Assembly (NCBI GenBank): GCA_963843465.1
Contig: CAWJKP010000009.1
Location: 509,984-573,983 of the forward strand
Direction: 5' to 3'
DNA from: CAWJKP01 sp963843465
GTDB taxonomy: Bacteria; Planctomycetota; Planctomycetia; Pirellulales; Thermoguttaceae
Length of the DNA: 64,000 nt
Under the pieces are notes generated by a model. The model did no database searches. It had not been told where the DNA came from and saw only the letters and a program-made list of their open reading frames with translations. The translations under genes and the position numbers were made by a program. Below, piece by piece: positions 16,681-26,370 of the stretch (position 1 is its first letter; every line of letters starts with the position of its first letter).

Positions 16681-18369
16681 CGCGGCGCGCCGGCGAGGCT
16701 CGCCGCCTCATCGCGGGCAATCTCCGCGCGGTCCTGCTCGGCCAGAAGCCGCGCCGGGATCGGCTGCGTGGCGGGATGGTCCTCGAAGGTGATGCTCGAC
16801 GAGGTGCGGACCAGCCACTCCCGCGGTTGCCCGCGGAAAAGACCTGGATTGGCGCCGCCGGCCAGGCAAAACGATCGACCAGCGACTGCTCGACCATCGC
16901 CAGGCTGACCTCGGCCGGCACCGGTTTGCCTTGGGGATTGTTGGTGGTGACGGTCACTTCCAGCGGTTCGCCCGACCGAACCACGCCGGCGTGGCCGCCT
17001 GGGCTAACGGGCCATGCCAGGGCCACTTTCAAGGCCCGCTGGACCGTGAGCCGGCTGGTCGCCTCGTGGAAGCGCCGCTTCGCGGCGGCGTCGCTCATCA
17101 CGGCCACGGAAAGCTGGAAGTTGGGCGCCAGCCTGGCGGTGATCGGGATCGCCAGCCGGTTAGTTCCCGTCTTCAGCTCCACCAGCCGGTAGTCCAACAC
17201 CCGGCTGCCTTCGTAGGTCACCAGCGCCAGGGCCGGCGGCTGCCGCCAGTGGACGGGAATCTCGGCCGTGTCGCCCACCTGGAACTCGTGCCGTTCGGCG
17301 AGGATCCGCAGGCGGTTCTGGTCGTCCTCGTCGGAGATCTGCACCATCGTTTCGCCGGAGACCGGGTTTTTGAATCGGTCGATGCCCTCGGCCCGCAGCG
17401 CGTATTGGCCGCCCTTGGCCAGCTTGAGCGTGAGCCGAGCCGTCCCGTCGGCGGCCGTCTGGAGGGGATGTTCCTCTTCCAGCCGCTCGCCCACCCGGCC
17501 TTCGACCGTGATGACGCTCATCACCCGCAGCGCGAGCTTCTGGGCCAGGGGCTGGCGCTGGGCGTCGCGGGCGCGGACCGTCACCTCCAGCGGCTCGCCG
17601 GCGATGAACACCGGCCGCGGCGTGCTCACGTCCAGGGAGAAGCCCTGCGTGGCCAGGAAGAAGTTGACCGAAGTCTGCACGTTCTGCTCCGGCAGCATGA
17701 CCGCCAGCGGGAGCGTCTGGGTCTCGTCGAACTCGCGGGTGGGAAGCGTGAAGTGGAGCTCGCCCTGGCGATCGGTCCGCCCGGTCTGGAGGCTCCCGCC
17801 GGCAAGCTGGTAGCGGATCTCCCGGTCGGCCAGGGGCACGCCGTAATAGTAGCTGGCGCGGATTACGCCCTCGATTGTCTCGCCGCGGTAGTAGACTTTC
17901 CGCGGCGCATCGACCGCCAGCCGGACCAGCTCGGGCCGGACCTGCTCGACCCGCAGCGTCCCCTGGTAGCTGTGTCCCTGGTCGTCGCGGACCGCGATGC
18001 GGTAGTCGCCCAGCGGGCTGGTCGGCGGCAGCGCCAGCTCGGCCGAGAAAGTACCCAGCGAGGAAAGCTTCACCTCCTGCCGGTGGACCGAGCGCCCGCG
18101 GGTGTCGAAGACCTCCAGCACGCAGGTTTTGCCGGACTCGATCGCCAGGTCGTCGCCCGAGACGCGGCGAATGCAGCCGCGGACGTGGACCGTGGCGCCG
18201 GGCGCGTAGACGGGCATGTCGGTGTAGAGGTAGCCGCGATCGGCCGCCTGCGGCGCGGCGCCTGGGCCAGCGGGCCCTCGCTGGCGGCCACGTGCCCGCC
18301 GGACACGGCGAAGATCCTCGCCTGCGAAGCGTCGCAGAACTCCCCGCCGGCGTGGCCGCCGGGGCTAAC
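12247..18369. repeat. Six copies of a 23-bp repeat embedded in the macroglobulin gene
   Basis: Copies at 12247-12269, 12319-12341, 15947-15969, 16313-16335, 16986-17008 and 18347-18369 share the core TAGCCCCGGCGGC plus ACGCCGG. Two lie in one orientation and encode AGVAAGAN. Four lie in the other and encode VSPGGHAG (one VSPVGHAG). All are read in a stop-free frame, although one of the frames of the repeat contains TAG or TAA. I saw no copy elsewhere in the window. They look like short mobile repeats tolerated as peptide insertions at domain junctions. Confidence 0.75.
16836..18259 (-). CDS. Alpha-2-macroglobulin-like giant protein, middle segment (MG domains)
   Basis: This frame carries the macroglobulin MG1-MG4-type domains: PVYAPGATVHVRGCIRR, GRSVHRQEVKLSSLGTFSAE, LGDYRIAVRDDQGH, and KVYYRGETIEGVIRASYYYG, the usual MG2-like signature. 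It joins the preceding segment at about 18259, where one base is missing in GCGCC-rich sequence: restoring it gives AAPQAADRGYLYTDMPVY in continuous sense. It leaves frame again near 16836 (restored reading FFRGQPREWLVRTSSSITFE). A third break lies near 16680. Sense is preserved on both sides of every break, so this is one gene rather than three. Confidence 0.75.
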
Positions 18370-20616
18370 GGATTGGCCGATCTGCTTGCGGAAGATGCCC
18401 TGCTGGTCGGTCGCCGCTTCGGCCAGGACCTGGAAGCCGTCGGAGGCCAGCAGCTTGACCCCCGGCCAGGGCTTGCCGGTGAGCATGTTCTGGGCGAAGA
18501 CGAACAGCTCGTCGCCCGAGGTCTTGACGATCACGTCCAGGTCGCTCTGGATGACCAGCGTCGTCGCCTCCAGGGTCTTCGAGCTGACGGTCACGGCCAT
18601 CACGCCCGCGTGCAGCCCCTCGGGGAGCGGCACCTCGATCGCGCTCTCCAGCTTCTGGTACTTGGCGAACTTGGGCACCTTGAACTCAAAGCTCCGATCG
18701 GGATCGATCAGCGAGATGTTCAACTGCTGCACGCCGCGGACCTGGTGCATCTTGCGGAAGTAGGTCTCCAGATCGACCTTGTACGCGCGGATGCCGACCG
18801 ACTCGACGTTCCGCGTGACGAGCTTCAGCCGCGGCGTTTCGCCGGAGCGGAAGATCCGCTCGCTGGCCACTGACAGGGTCGTGCCGGTGAGCCGGGCGAC
18901 CGCCTGCCGGGCCTGCTCTTGGATGCCGGACGGGGAGCTGGCTACGGCGTTGGTCTCGGCGCCGGCGGCGTGCTCAGCGACATCCATGAATCCGCCCATC
19001 CCCTGCCGGTTGGCGCGGCTGGCGGCGGCGGCCGCGTGGGCGGCGTCGCCTGCGGCGTTGGTCGCGCCGGCCGCCTTGCGATACGCTTCCAGTGCTTCTT
19101 CCAGCTTGCCCAAGTCCTCTTCCAACGTCCGGGCGATCCGCAGGCGGGCGCAAGCGGCCTCCGACGTGCCGGGATACTTGGCCACGAGCTTCCGCCAATC
19201 GGCGATCGCGGCCTCGAACTGCTTCTTCTGGTGAGCGATCTGGCCGAAGAGGAAGAGGATTCCCGGATCGCGGTTGTCCAAGGGATACTTGCCGAGGAAC
19301 TCGGACAAGGTCGCCACGGCCGCGTCGTACTGGCCGGCCTTGTACTGCTCCAGGCCCACCAGATACTCCGTGGTGATGATCTCCTTCTGTACCGAGCTCC
19401 AGCTTTGATCGCTGGGGAACTTGCCTAAAAAGGCCCGCCAGGCGGCCAGGGCCTCGGCGAACTTCTTCCCCGCCCGGTACGAGCTTCCCAGGAGGTTCCA
19501 GGCCTCGGGCAGCTCCTTGCAGGTCTGGTAGCGAGGGTCCTTGAGGAAGCGGTTCAGCGCGGCGACGGCGTCCTCGTAGCGGTTCCGCGCGACGTAGCTT
19601 TGCGCGATCAGGAGGTGCGCCCGAGCGGCCAGCTTGTGGGTCGGGAATCGCTCGATGAACGACTCCAGCGCGGCCGTGCCCAGGTTCAATTCCTCGTCGG
19701 TCGCCGGCGCGGGGATCTGCCAGGTCTCGGCCAGGTGGAAGGCGGCCTCGGGCACGCGGTCCGACTTCGCGTCCGCGTACTTGGCCAGCAGGTCCTGCCA
19801 GACGCGGCGGGCTTCCTTCAAGTTGTGCTGCTTCAAGCGGCACTCGCCCAAGCGGTAGTCGGCCTCGATGCAAAGCGGGCTTTGCGGGTGGTTCTTCGCC
19901 AGCACGGCGTACTGGGCAGCCGCCGGCTCGTCCTGTCCCAGCTTCTGCAAGCAGGTCCCCACCCGCAGCTCGACCTCGATCTGCCGCTGGGGCTCCAGCT
20001 CGGCCTCCAGCGCCCGGCGGTAGAACTCCAGGGCCTTGGCGTAGTCGGGCGACTGCTCCTCGCGGAGCGGCTGGAAATAGAGGTCGGCGAACTCCAGGTA
20101 GACGCCCGCCATCTTCTGCCGCCGCTGGGGCGACAAGAAAAACTCCGCCTCGCCGCGGAAGATCAGCTCCGCCGCGCGGAAGTCGCCCTTGCGGGCCAGC
20201 GCCAGGCCGCGGGCCTGGCGGGCTTTCCGCAGCCAGCGGCTCTGGGGAAACTCCTTCTCCATGCCCGCCAGCGCCGCCACCGAGGCGTCGTACTGCTTGT
20301 CCAGGCAGAGGGCCCAGCCCTTGAGGAAAGCCAGGTAATCCCGCGGGGCGTCGGGCGCCTTGGCGGCCTGTTCGATCGCCTTGAGGGCTTCGGGATAGTG
20401 CCGATCCTGCATCGCCTGCCGCACCGCCTCCGCCACCTGCGGTGCACCGCCTCGCTCCAGCACGAGGGGATCGAACGGCAGCGAAAAGACCTCCTCGGCT
20501 GCCGGCGGCGAACCGCCCGGCCAGACCCGAGGCGGCGCCACGACTTGGGCGGCGGCCTCCAGGGAAACCACCAGCGGGATGCAGAACGAAACCGCACAGG
20601 ACCAGAACCTGTTCAT
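18259..20616 (-). CDS. Alpha-2-macroglobulin-like giant protein, N-terminal segment (signal peptide and TPRs)
   Basis: Begins at ATG 20616 behind AAGGAGAGG, an excellent ribosome binding site. The first residues, MNRFWSCAVSFCIPLVVSLE and AAAQ, form a cleavable signal peptide. About 550 residues of TPR-like helical repeats follow (for example YDASVAALAGMEKEFPQSRW and YPGTSEAACARLRIARTLEE), then a beta domain (FRSGETPRLKLVTRNVESVG). TPRs fused to a macroglobulin core are seen in planctomycetes and suggest binding of peptide ligands or a multiprotein assembly in the periplasm (inference). The LRR gene 300 bp upstream is on the same strand. The reading frame leaves sense at about 18259. Confidence 0.8.
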
Positions 20617-20738
20617 CGCGCCTCTCCTTATTCTGTTCCACGGGCCGGACCGGCCCACCGACGATTGTCGGGCCTCAGACGCCCCTCATCATAAGCCGGC
20701 TTGTAGGGGGTGTAAAGGAACCGGCGCGAAGAGTTTCC

Positions 20739-20759
20739 CCCTCTCCCTCCGGGAGAGGG
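20739..20759. repeat. CCCTCTCCC hairpin
   Basis: CCCTCTCCC (20739-20747) and GGGAGAGGG (20751-20759) form a perfect 9-bp stem with loop TCC, located between the LRR gene and the macroglobulin gene on the minus strand. It could terminate the LRR transcript, although there is no U-run. Similar CTCTCCC hairpins are common intergenic repeats in many bacteria. Confidence 0.5.
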
Positions 20760-20916
20760 ATGGGGCGAGGGGAAGCCGATAGAGATTCGGCAACCCGCAG
20801 CCTTACATCCTCCCGCCCGGACACACCTGATTTAGTCGAATGAACCGGAAATCCTTTCATCCCTCTTGGGATGTCGGCAAACATCTGTTGGAGGGCGGGC
20901 CGCTTAGCGTGTGGGT

Positions 20917-22104
20917 CTATCGGACGATGGCGCACTTCGGCAAAGCCTTCTGAAGTCCTTTCACGCCAGTGTCGGTGACTCTGGTGTCCCACAGGCACAG
21001 CGATTTGAGTCGGGTCAACTTCTCAAGATGTGCCAGGCCCGCGTCCGTCACCTTGGTTCCTATCAGGTTTAGGCATTGGAGTTGCGTCCATCCTTTAAGA
21101 TGCTCCAGCCCAGCGTCGGTCACCTTGGTAAAATTCAGATCCAGCAATCGGAGTTGGTTCAATCCTTTGAGATGTTCCAGTCCAGCGTCCGTGACTTTGG
21201 TGTTCCCGAGCCACAAAGTTTGGACTTGGGTCAGCCCTTCGAGGTGAACCAGCCCCGCGTTGGTCACCTCGGTTCGCAACAGAATCAGCGATTGGAGTCT
21301 TGTCAACCTTTTGAGGTGAACCAGTCCAATGTCGGTCACCTCGGTTCCCCCTAGGTCCAGGTCTTGGAGTTGTGTCAATCCTTTGAGGTAAACCAGCCCA
21401 GCATCGGTCACCTTGGTCTGCCCCAGATCAAGCGATTGGAGTTGGGTGAACCCTTTGAGTTGAACCAGTCCACTGTCGGTCACCTCGGTTCCCTCCAGGT
21501 CCAGGTCTTGGAGTTGTGTCAATCCTTTGAGGTAAACCAGCCCAGCATCGGTCACCTTGGTTCCACTCAGGTACAGCGATTGGAGTTGTGTAAGCCCTTT
21601 AAGGTGAACCAGCCCCGCATCGGTTACCTTGGTTCCGACCAGGTTCAGCAATTGGAGTCGATTCCATCCTTTGAGATACTCCAGCCCAGCGTCAGTGACT
21701 TTGGTGCCGTTGAGGTGCAAAGTTTGGACTTGGGTCAACCCTTTGACCTGAGCCAACCCAGCGTCGGTCACCTCGGTCCAATTTAGGTCTAGCGATTGGA
21801 GTTGGTTCAATCCTTTGAGATGCTCCAGCCCAGCGTCAGTAATCTTCATTCCCCTCAAGTCCAATGATTCGAGTGCGGCCAACCCTTTGAGGTAAACCAA
21901 TCCAGCGTCGGTCACCTCGGTGCCCTCGAGATCCACCCCAACCACTGGCTTGCCTGGACGGTTCTCGTCAAGCGTCACCCTGCCACCCAGTTTCTCGATT
22001 TCGGCAATTGCCCTTGCTTCGTCTGCACCCGGTTCTGCCGCCCAGCAGAGAACCGAGGCAAGCGACAAGCCCAGCATCAGCATCGGGAGTGTGACGCGGG
22101 TCAT
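20917..22104 (-). CDS. Secreted leucine-rich-repeat protein
   Basis: A 395-residue protein with a signal peptide (MTRVTLPMLMLGLSLASVLC then WAAEP; the Cys could also be read as a lipobox). A short IAEIEKLGGRVTLDENRPGK linker follows, then 14 consecutive 24-residue LRRs of the form TKVTDAGLVHLKGLTQLQSL. The C-terminal cap is TDTGVKGLQKALPKCAIVR. It is intact, unlike the paralogous array at 44.2-49.4 kb. LRR solenoids bind proteins; location is periplasmic or cell surface. It sits upstream of the macroglobulin gene on the same strand. An AAAGGA ribosome binding site precedes ATG 22104. Confidence 0.9.
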   Translation of the reverse strand: MTRVTLPMLMLGLSLASVLCWAAEPGADEARAIAEIEKLGGRVTLDENRPGKPVVGVDLEGTEVTDAGLVYLKGLAALESLDLRGMKITDAGLEHLKGLNQLQSLDLNWTEVTDAGLAQVKGLTQVQTLHLNGTKVTDAGLEYLKGWNRLQLLNLVGTKVTDAGLVHLKGLTQLQSLYLSGTKVTDAGLVYLKGLTQLQDLDLEGTEVTDSGLVQLKGFTQLQSLDLGQTKVTDAGLVYLKGLTQLQDLDLGGTEVTDIGLVHLKRLTRLQSLILLRTEVTNAGLVHLEGLTQVQTLWLGNTKVTDAGLEHLKGLNQLRLLDLNFTKVTDAGLEHLKGWTQLQCLNLIGTKVTDAGLAHLEKLTRLKSLCLWDTRVTDTGVKGLQKALPKCAIVR

Positions 22105-22252
22105 GGGGTCGTCCTTTCGTGCGACGGTGTGGAAGCCTTCACGCCCATAGTATAGCTGAATTACGGCCCGCCCTCCCGGTCAGCCCGGCTCAGAGTCGGT
22201 CCGCCTTTGCCGGCGTTGTGGGCCAAGGAGTTACGGCAGCGTCAAACACCCA

Positions 22253-22308
22253 CGTGGGGCAGGTTGCCAACCTGCCGCAGTCTTGGCAGGTTGGCAACCT
22301 GCCCCACG
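22253..22308. repeat. Perfect 24-bp inverted repeat
   Basis: Arms 22253-22276 and 22285-22308 are exact reverse complements (CGTGGGGCAGGTTGCCAACC then TGCC), with an 8-base loop GCAGTCTT. Each arm contains the inner palindrome AGGTTGCCAACCT, so a cloverleaf-like fold is possible. It lies in the noncoding stretch 22105-22507 upstream of the LRR gene. No other feature was seen in that stretch. Confidence 0.8.
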
Positions 22309-22507
22309 GTGCTGGAAAAGGCGGGCGGACTCCTCACCGGGCTCCTGCGGCCAGCCGCGCGGGAGCCGCGTGAACGCGGCTGACAGGATGCCGCGTCTGC
22401 CAAACAGGCCCCGTTCCCCCCAGAGCCGGCATAAATGCCGGGCCGAAGACCGCCTTCGGCGAAAAGGGCCGTGAACGGCCCTCCGCTATCGGCACCGGCG
22501 CGGCGGT

Positions 22508-22714
22508 TCAATCGTCGCCCTGTTCTTTCTTCCGCCGCTTGTTAGCGCGCATGACAAGCACGGCGGTGAGCACCACGCCGCACGCCACCCCTGTAAACAG
22601 GCAGGCCAGTCCAAGAAGAATAAGCAAGATCCCGACGGGGGTTACGGTGACAAAATGCATGGGAACCTCGTCTTGCTGGGACCGCTGTTTGCAAAAGGCA
22701 AGGTAATCGTTCAC
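22508..22714 (-). CDS. Small single-pass membrane protein
   Basis: A 68-residue protein with one strong transmembrane helix (VGILLILLGLACLFTGVACG and following residues) and a basic, cytoplasm-facing tail (MRANKRRKKEQGDD). ATG 22714 was used; the internal Met of MHFVTVTPVG is an alternative. There are no recognisable motifs. It stands alone between repeat-rich noncoding segments. Confidence 0.5.
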   Translation of the reverse strand: MNDYLAFCKQRSQQDEVPMHFVTVTPVGILLILLGLACLFTGVACGVVLTAVLVMRANKRRKKEQGDD

Positions 22715-23699
22715 GGAATCGTGAAAGCCCCTTGTCAGCTCTTCGGCAGTCCTCCCTTCCGTCCGTCCCGTAGGGACGTTTGATAATAGCCCAGCGAGTC
22801 ACTCGTTTTTCAGACCGAAAAGCGTGTAAACAGGGCAATCTCTCGTCGTAAGTCCTTAACCTTCAAGCACTTGGGCAGCAGAATCCGCGTGTCATAAGGC
22901 CCCCCACCGCGTCACAAACATGGGCTATTAGCGGTTTTTTGGGCTGTTTCGCGTGCCTTTCCAGGGACAAGCGGGGACATGGGAATGAATCAACACCAGA
23001 AGTCCATCATGGCTGGAACGACGGGCCTTGTCAATCAGCCCGGTCCGCTCAACAGCTAATCGCTCGCAGGCCGCTGGTGATCGTTCGGCCGGCACCCAGG
23101 CCGCCGGTGTTCGTCCGGTGTGGCGTCGGTCCGGGCCGACCTGGTTTTCAGGCCGCCATTGATCGTGCGGCGGGCTTCAATGGCTCAAAGTGGCGATGAA
23201 CCACCGTGGCTTGCGGGTCGGGTCGTTCGCCAGGTCCGATCGCCCCCCCCAGGGCCAGCAGACGGGACGATCGACGCCCTGACGGCGGCCAGCGGCAAAA
23301 CGGCACACGGCGGTAGGGTCGCCATCGGCACCCGTCGTGACCTAGCGGCTCAGCACCACAGCACCCTCGCTGACATGACGCCAGGAGTCGGGCCGCCTGT
23401 GGGCAGGCCCAAGCCCGCAGGCACCACCGCACCATTGCCGCCAGGGCGACCAGCGGCAACGGCGATTGGAAGCATTGACGCCAGTTACCCCTGGCACTGT
23501 GGAAAGCAGTACACCATCGGGCAGCCAGCGGTCGGCACCCTCGCCGCAGGAAACGGGGCGGCAAGGCCAAGGCGGCAGCGATGCCGGAGGGCGGCCGAAG
23601 GCACCGCAGGGCCAGCATGGCGACAATCGACACGACCGCCGCTAGGCTTGGTGATCCAGGAATCGGAGCGGGTCGTTCGCAGGTAGCCAGGCTGCCCAG

Positions 23700-24000
23700 G
23701 CCGATGCCCGAGACCAATGATGATGCGTTTACACGCATCAGCCCTCGCGTAGTCACTCAGGATTGACTCAGGCGGCACATTGGCCGACACGTCCAATCAC
23801 ACGGCACCTGGCAGCCGAGATCAGCACTGGGCCAAGACCCTGGTACGCAGGATCGCCAGTCCCGGGCGGCCGGCGACAGGCGAACCGCCGGCCCATCCAG
23901 GTCCAGGGCAAAACGTCGGCCCGAAGAAACCCCGGCAGAGCCTTCGTATCAGATCGTCATGGTCCAGGTCGGGATTACGCTGGCGTTTTGGCGTCAATGG
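23700..24000. repeat. Degenerate repeat block, copy 1
   Basis: It shares an ordered series of words with 24440-24765: CCCGAGACCA, GCGTTTACACGC, GTAGTCACTCAGGATTGACT, GGCCGACACGTCCA, TCACACGGCACC, CAGGATCGCCAGTCC, TCAGATCGTCATGGTCCAGG. Spacing between the words is nearly conserved. No coding function is evident. Confidence 0.65.
23722..23739. promoter_or_regulatory. GTGTAAAC-type palindromic site in the 22.8-24.5 kb region
   Basis: GATGCGT and ACGCATC form a perfect dyad around TTAC. Related sites are GCGTGTAAAC at 22822-22831 and GCGTTTACACGC at 24461-24472. They share the core with the cluster at 55.73-55.82 kb and the site at 58136. The repeated palindromic form suggests a protein-binding site. 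Confidence 0.5.
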
Positions 24001-24439
24001 CGGGGCGTCGGCAGGGCAGCGTGTAGGTCTTTCGGCCGATGCACCAGTGCCAGGCTGCGACCACGAATCCGGCCGACGCCGGAAACTGGCCGCCGACCCG
24101 CAGGCACCAGGCACCAGGCGGCAGGCACCGGCCCCGCAGGCACCACAGCATCATCGGCACTTTCGCCCTGGTGCCAAGACTCGGGCGGCCGGCGGCTCCC
24201 AGGGCTCCGGCAGCACCCTCGCCGGTCTGATATCAAGAGCCGAGTTGGTCGTGGCTGGCTATGGCGACAACGATGGCCCGGTCCCCATCGGCACTGACAC
24301 CGGAAGCCTGCGGGCCCACCGGCTGGCAATTGGCCCAGGTCCGGGATCGTGCAGACGGCCTGGCGGCATGGAGGGATGGTAGGGAGGCGGCGCTGGCGAC
24401 AGAGCCGCGAGTCCCAAAGGTCCAAAGGCTCCAAGACCC

Positions 24440-24765
24440 ACGCCCGAAACCAGCGATGTAGCGTTTACACGCTCCTCGCGTCGGCCCTCTTGTAGTCGCT
24501 CAGGATGGACTCAGGCAGCGTGTCGGCCGACACGTCTATTCACACGGCACCGGGCCGGCCAGGATCAGCACCAGCACCGAGGCGACACCCTGGTATGCAG
24601 GATCGGCAGTCCAGGACGACTCCCCCCGGCGCACAAGGGAACGGCGGCGCATTCAGGTCCATCGCGGAGCGCCGGCCCGAAGGAACCCCCTCAAAGCCAT
24701 CGTATCGGGCCGTAGGCTGTCGGCGGTAATGGTCCAGGCCGGGATCACGCGGGCGTCTTGGCATC
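24440..24765. repeat. Degenerate repeat block, copy 2
   Basis: Counterpart of 23700-24000, offset by about 740 bp: CCCGAAACCA, GCGTTTACACGC, GTAGTCGCTCAGGATGGACT, GGCCGACACGTCTATTCACA, CAGGATCGGCAGTCC and GGTAATGGTCCAGGCC appear in the same order. It ends 340 bp before the IS-split gene at 25105. Confidence 0.65.
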
Positions 24766-25584
24766 CGTGATTGTGATACATTGTTGCCTGCGGATCAACG
24801 GACGGCAGGGCAAGTGCGTCAGCGGGAGTCAGGCCCAGGGGGCGTGCCCGGCGTCAGGCCCGACCAGCAAGGCTGCTTTTGTTCCACCGTCCTGGAAACG
24901 GGCCATTGGAACCAACGCCCCCCAAGTGGTGTGGCTGGCTCGATCAGCAGGGTCGCCGGCTGCCAGACGCCCGTAGCCGTGCGTCATGGCCGCGACGGGT
25001 GGAGAAATTGTATGGTAGGCAAGGACGGAATGCCTGGAATTCCGTGAGGCTCTCGCGCATCATGGCGGAAACGTGACAACCTGAGACGGAGTAGTTACTA
25101 CCTGATGGACCCAGAAATCACGACGCTCTTCCAGGAGTACCTCAAGCTGACCAAGGGCAACAAGGCCGCCGCTGCGTCCCTTGTCGTCGCCCACTTTCTG
25201 GCAGCCAGTCGCAACCTGCCCGTCGTGGATCGGCCAGAAGGCTCCAACGTTGCTGAAAAGGAGAAGGGCTCGTCAATCCAGATCGGCAGCGACGACCAGT
25301 TCGCCGAACTGGCCAAGGCTAGCAACTGCCTTCAGCGCTTGCAACTCTGCACCAAGGGCAAGGCCGTCAACCGTAAGATGGTCAAGGCGGGCAACTACGG
25401 AATCACGGTCAGCGGCGAGGAGGTGAACGACCTTGGCAACCAGATTGACATCATCCCTCTCGCTCGCCGGCCGCAGGCCATCGACATGACGGACGACGAG
25501 GCGATCATCGTCTGCTACGACCCGGACAGCGAGGCGTTCAAGCGGATCGCCGCCAAGTCGCTCGAAAAAGGGCTCTTCCGGGAT

Positions 25585-26370
25585 TTAGGTGGGGCGAGGG
25601 CACAGGTCGAGGTCGCCGCAATGGAAGTAAATGGCAGTCTTGAAGTTGTCGAAGTTGCGGAAGCCGCGAGCCGTGTACTTCACCCATTGGATCTTCGCGT
25701 TGATGCTTTCGCTGGCGGCATTGGTGATTCTGTGCTTCAGGTAGGTGAGGATGTTCGGTAGATGACTCATCAACATCTTCGCCTTGTCGATCATCGGTTG
25801 AAGGCGGCTGTGCGTGGCCCAGCGATACCACCAGGCGAAATGGTTGCGGGCCGCCTGGACGTAGCTATAATCCCAAAGTTTCATGGCCTGCTCTCTCAAC
25901 GCCCACGCCCGCGCCGTCTTCAGTTTGCTCCGCCGCAACTGACAGAACTCACGCCATCCGGCCAGGTCGAATTTGTCCCGCCCCTTCAGCCAATCGTACT
26001 TGGTGCCCTTCAACCGCTCGTCGCCTTCGGCGTGCAGCTCCTTGTGTTCGCTTCGGCGGACCTTGTCCACCGCTTCACCCAGGTGCTTGGCTACGTGGAA
26101 CTTGTCAAACACCATCTTCTCTTCCGCGTCAGGCAGATGGGCTTGAATCGACTGCACGTACGGCCCCCACATGTCCAACGCCACCCCGGCAATCCATCCT
26201 CGCTGCTTCTTCGTCAGCGTCGGCCAAAAGCCGTCCAGGCTCGACTGCTTGCGGTCTTCTGCCACGTACAACACGCGGCCTCGGGCAAAGTCGTTGACCA
26301 GGGTCAGGTACTTGTGCCCCTTGCGGAACGATTTCTCATCTACCCCCAAATACCCGATCATTTCCGCCTT
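25585..26370 (-). CDS. ISL3 transposase, catalytic part (frameshifted)
   Basis: Continues the transposase in the adjacent frame: GKAEMIGYLGVDEKSFRKGH supplies the first catalytic Asp, GVALDMWGPYV the second, and ITNAASESINAKIQWVK the Glu of the DDE triad. FDKFHVAKHLGEAVDKVRR is a typical ISL3 signature. Restoring one base at about 26370 gives a protein of roughly 410 residues, the normal ISL3 length. Unless the break is an error or is bypassed, this copy would not make active transposase. Confidence 0.85.
   Translation of the reverse strand, partial: KAEMIGYLGVDEKSFRKGHKYLTLVNDFARGRVLYVAEDRKQSSLDGFWPTLTKKQRGWIAGVALDMWGPYVQSIQAHLPDAEEKMVFDKFHVAKHLGEAVDKVRRSEHKELHAEGDERLKGTKYDWLKGRDKFDLAGWREFCQLRRSKLKTARAWALREQAMKLWDYSYVQAARNHFAWWYRWATHSRLQPMIDKAKMLMSHLPNILTYLKHRITNAASESINAKIQWVKYTARGFRNFDNFKTAIYFHCGDLDLCPRPT

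Larger units (their letters stand above)
22715..25104. other. Gene-poor 2.4-kb stretch with degenerate repeats
   Basis: All open frames here have overlapping rivals in other frames and Pro/Arg/Gly-rich low-quality translations. I see no credible gene. The DNA is rich in GGCCGGC, GGCACC and CCAGG words and holds two related ~300-bp blocks about 740 bp apart and three GTGTAAAC-type sites (22822, 23722, 24461). The same character recurs at 53.95-56.2 kb next to the tyrosine recombinase, suggesting that both are noncoding parts of related mobile elements. Confidence 0.5.

Noticed and set aside
14197..16908. 903-residue frame antisense to the macroglobulin gene
   Set aside because: High-GC antisense shadow without motifs; the opposite strand carries recognisable domains throughout.
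22939..24461. Several 60-200 residue frames in the gene-poor stretch
   Set aside because: Mutually overlapping on both strands, low-complexity, no starts with ribosome binding sites, and not conserved between the two related repeat blocks.
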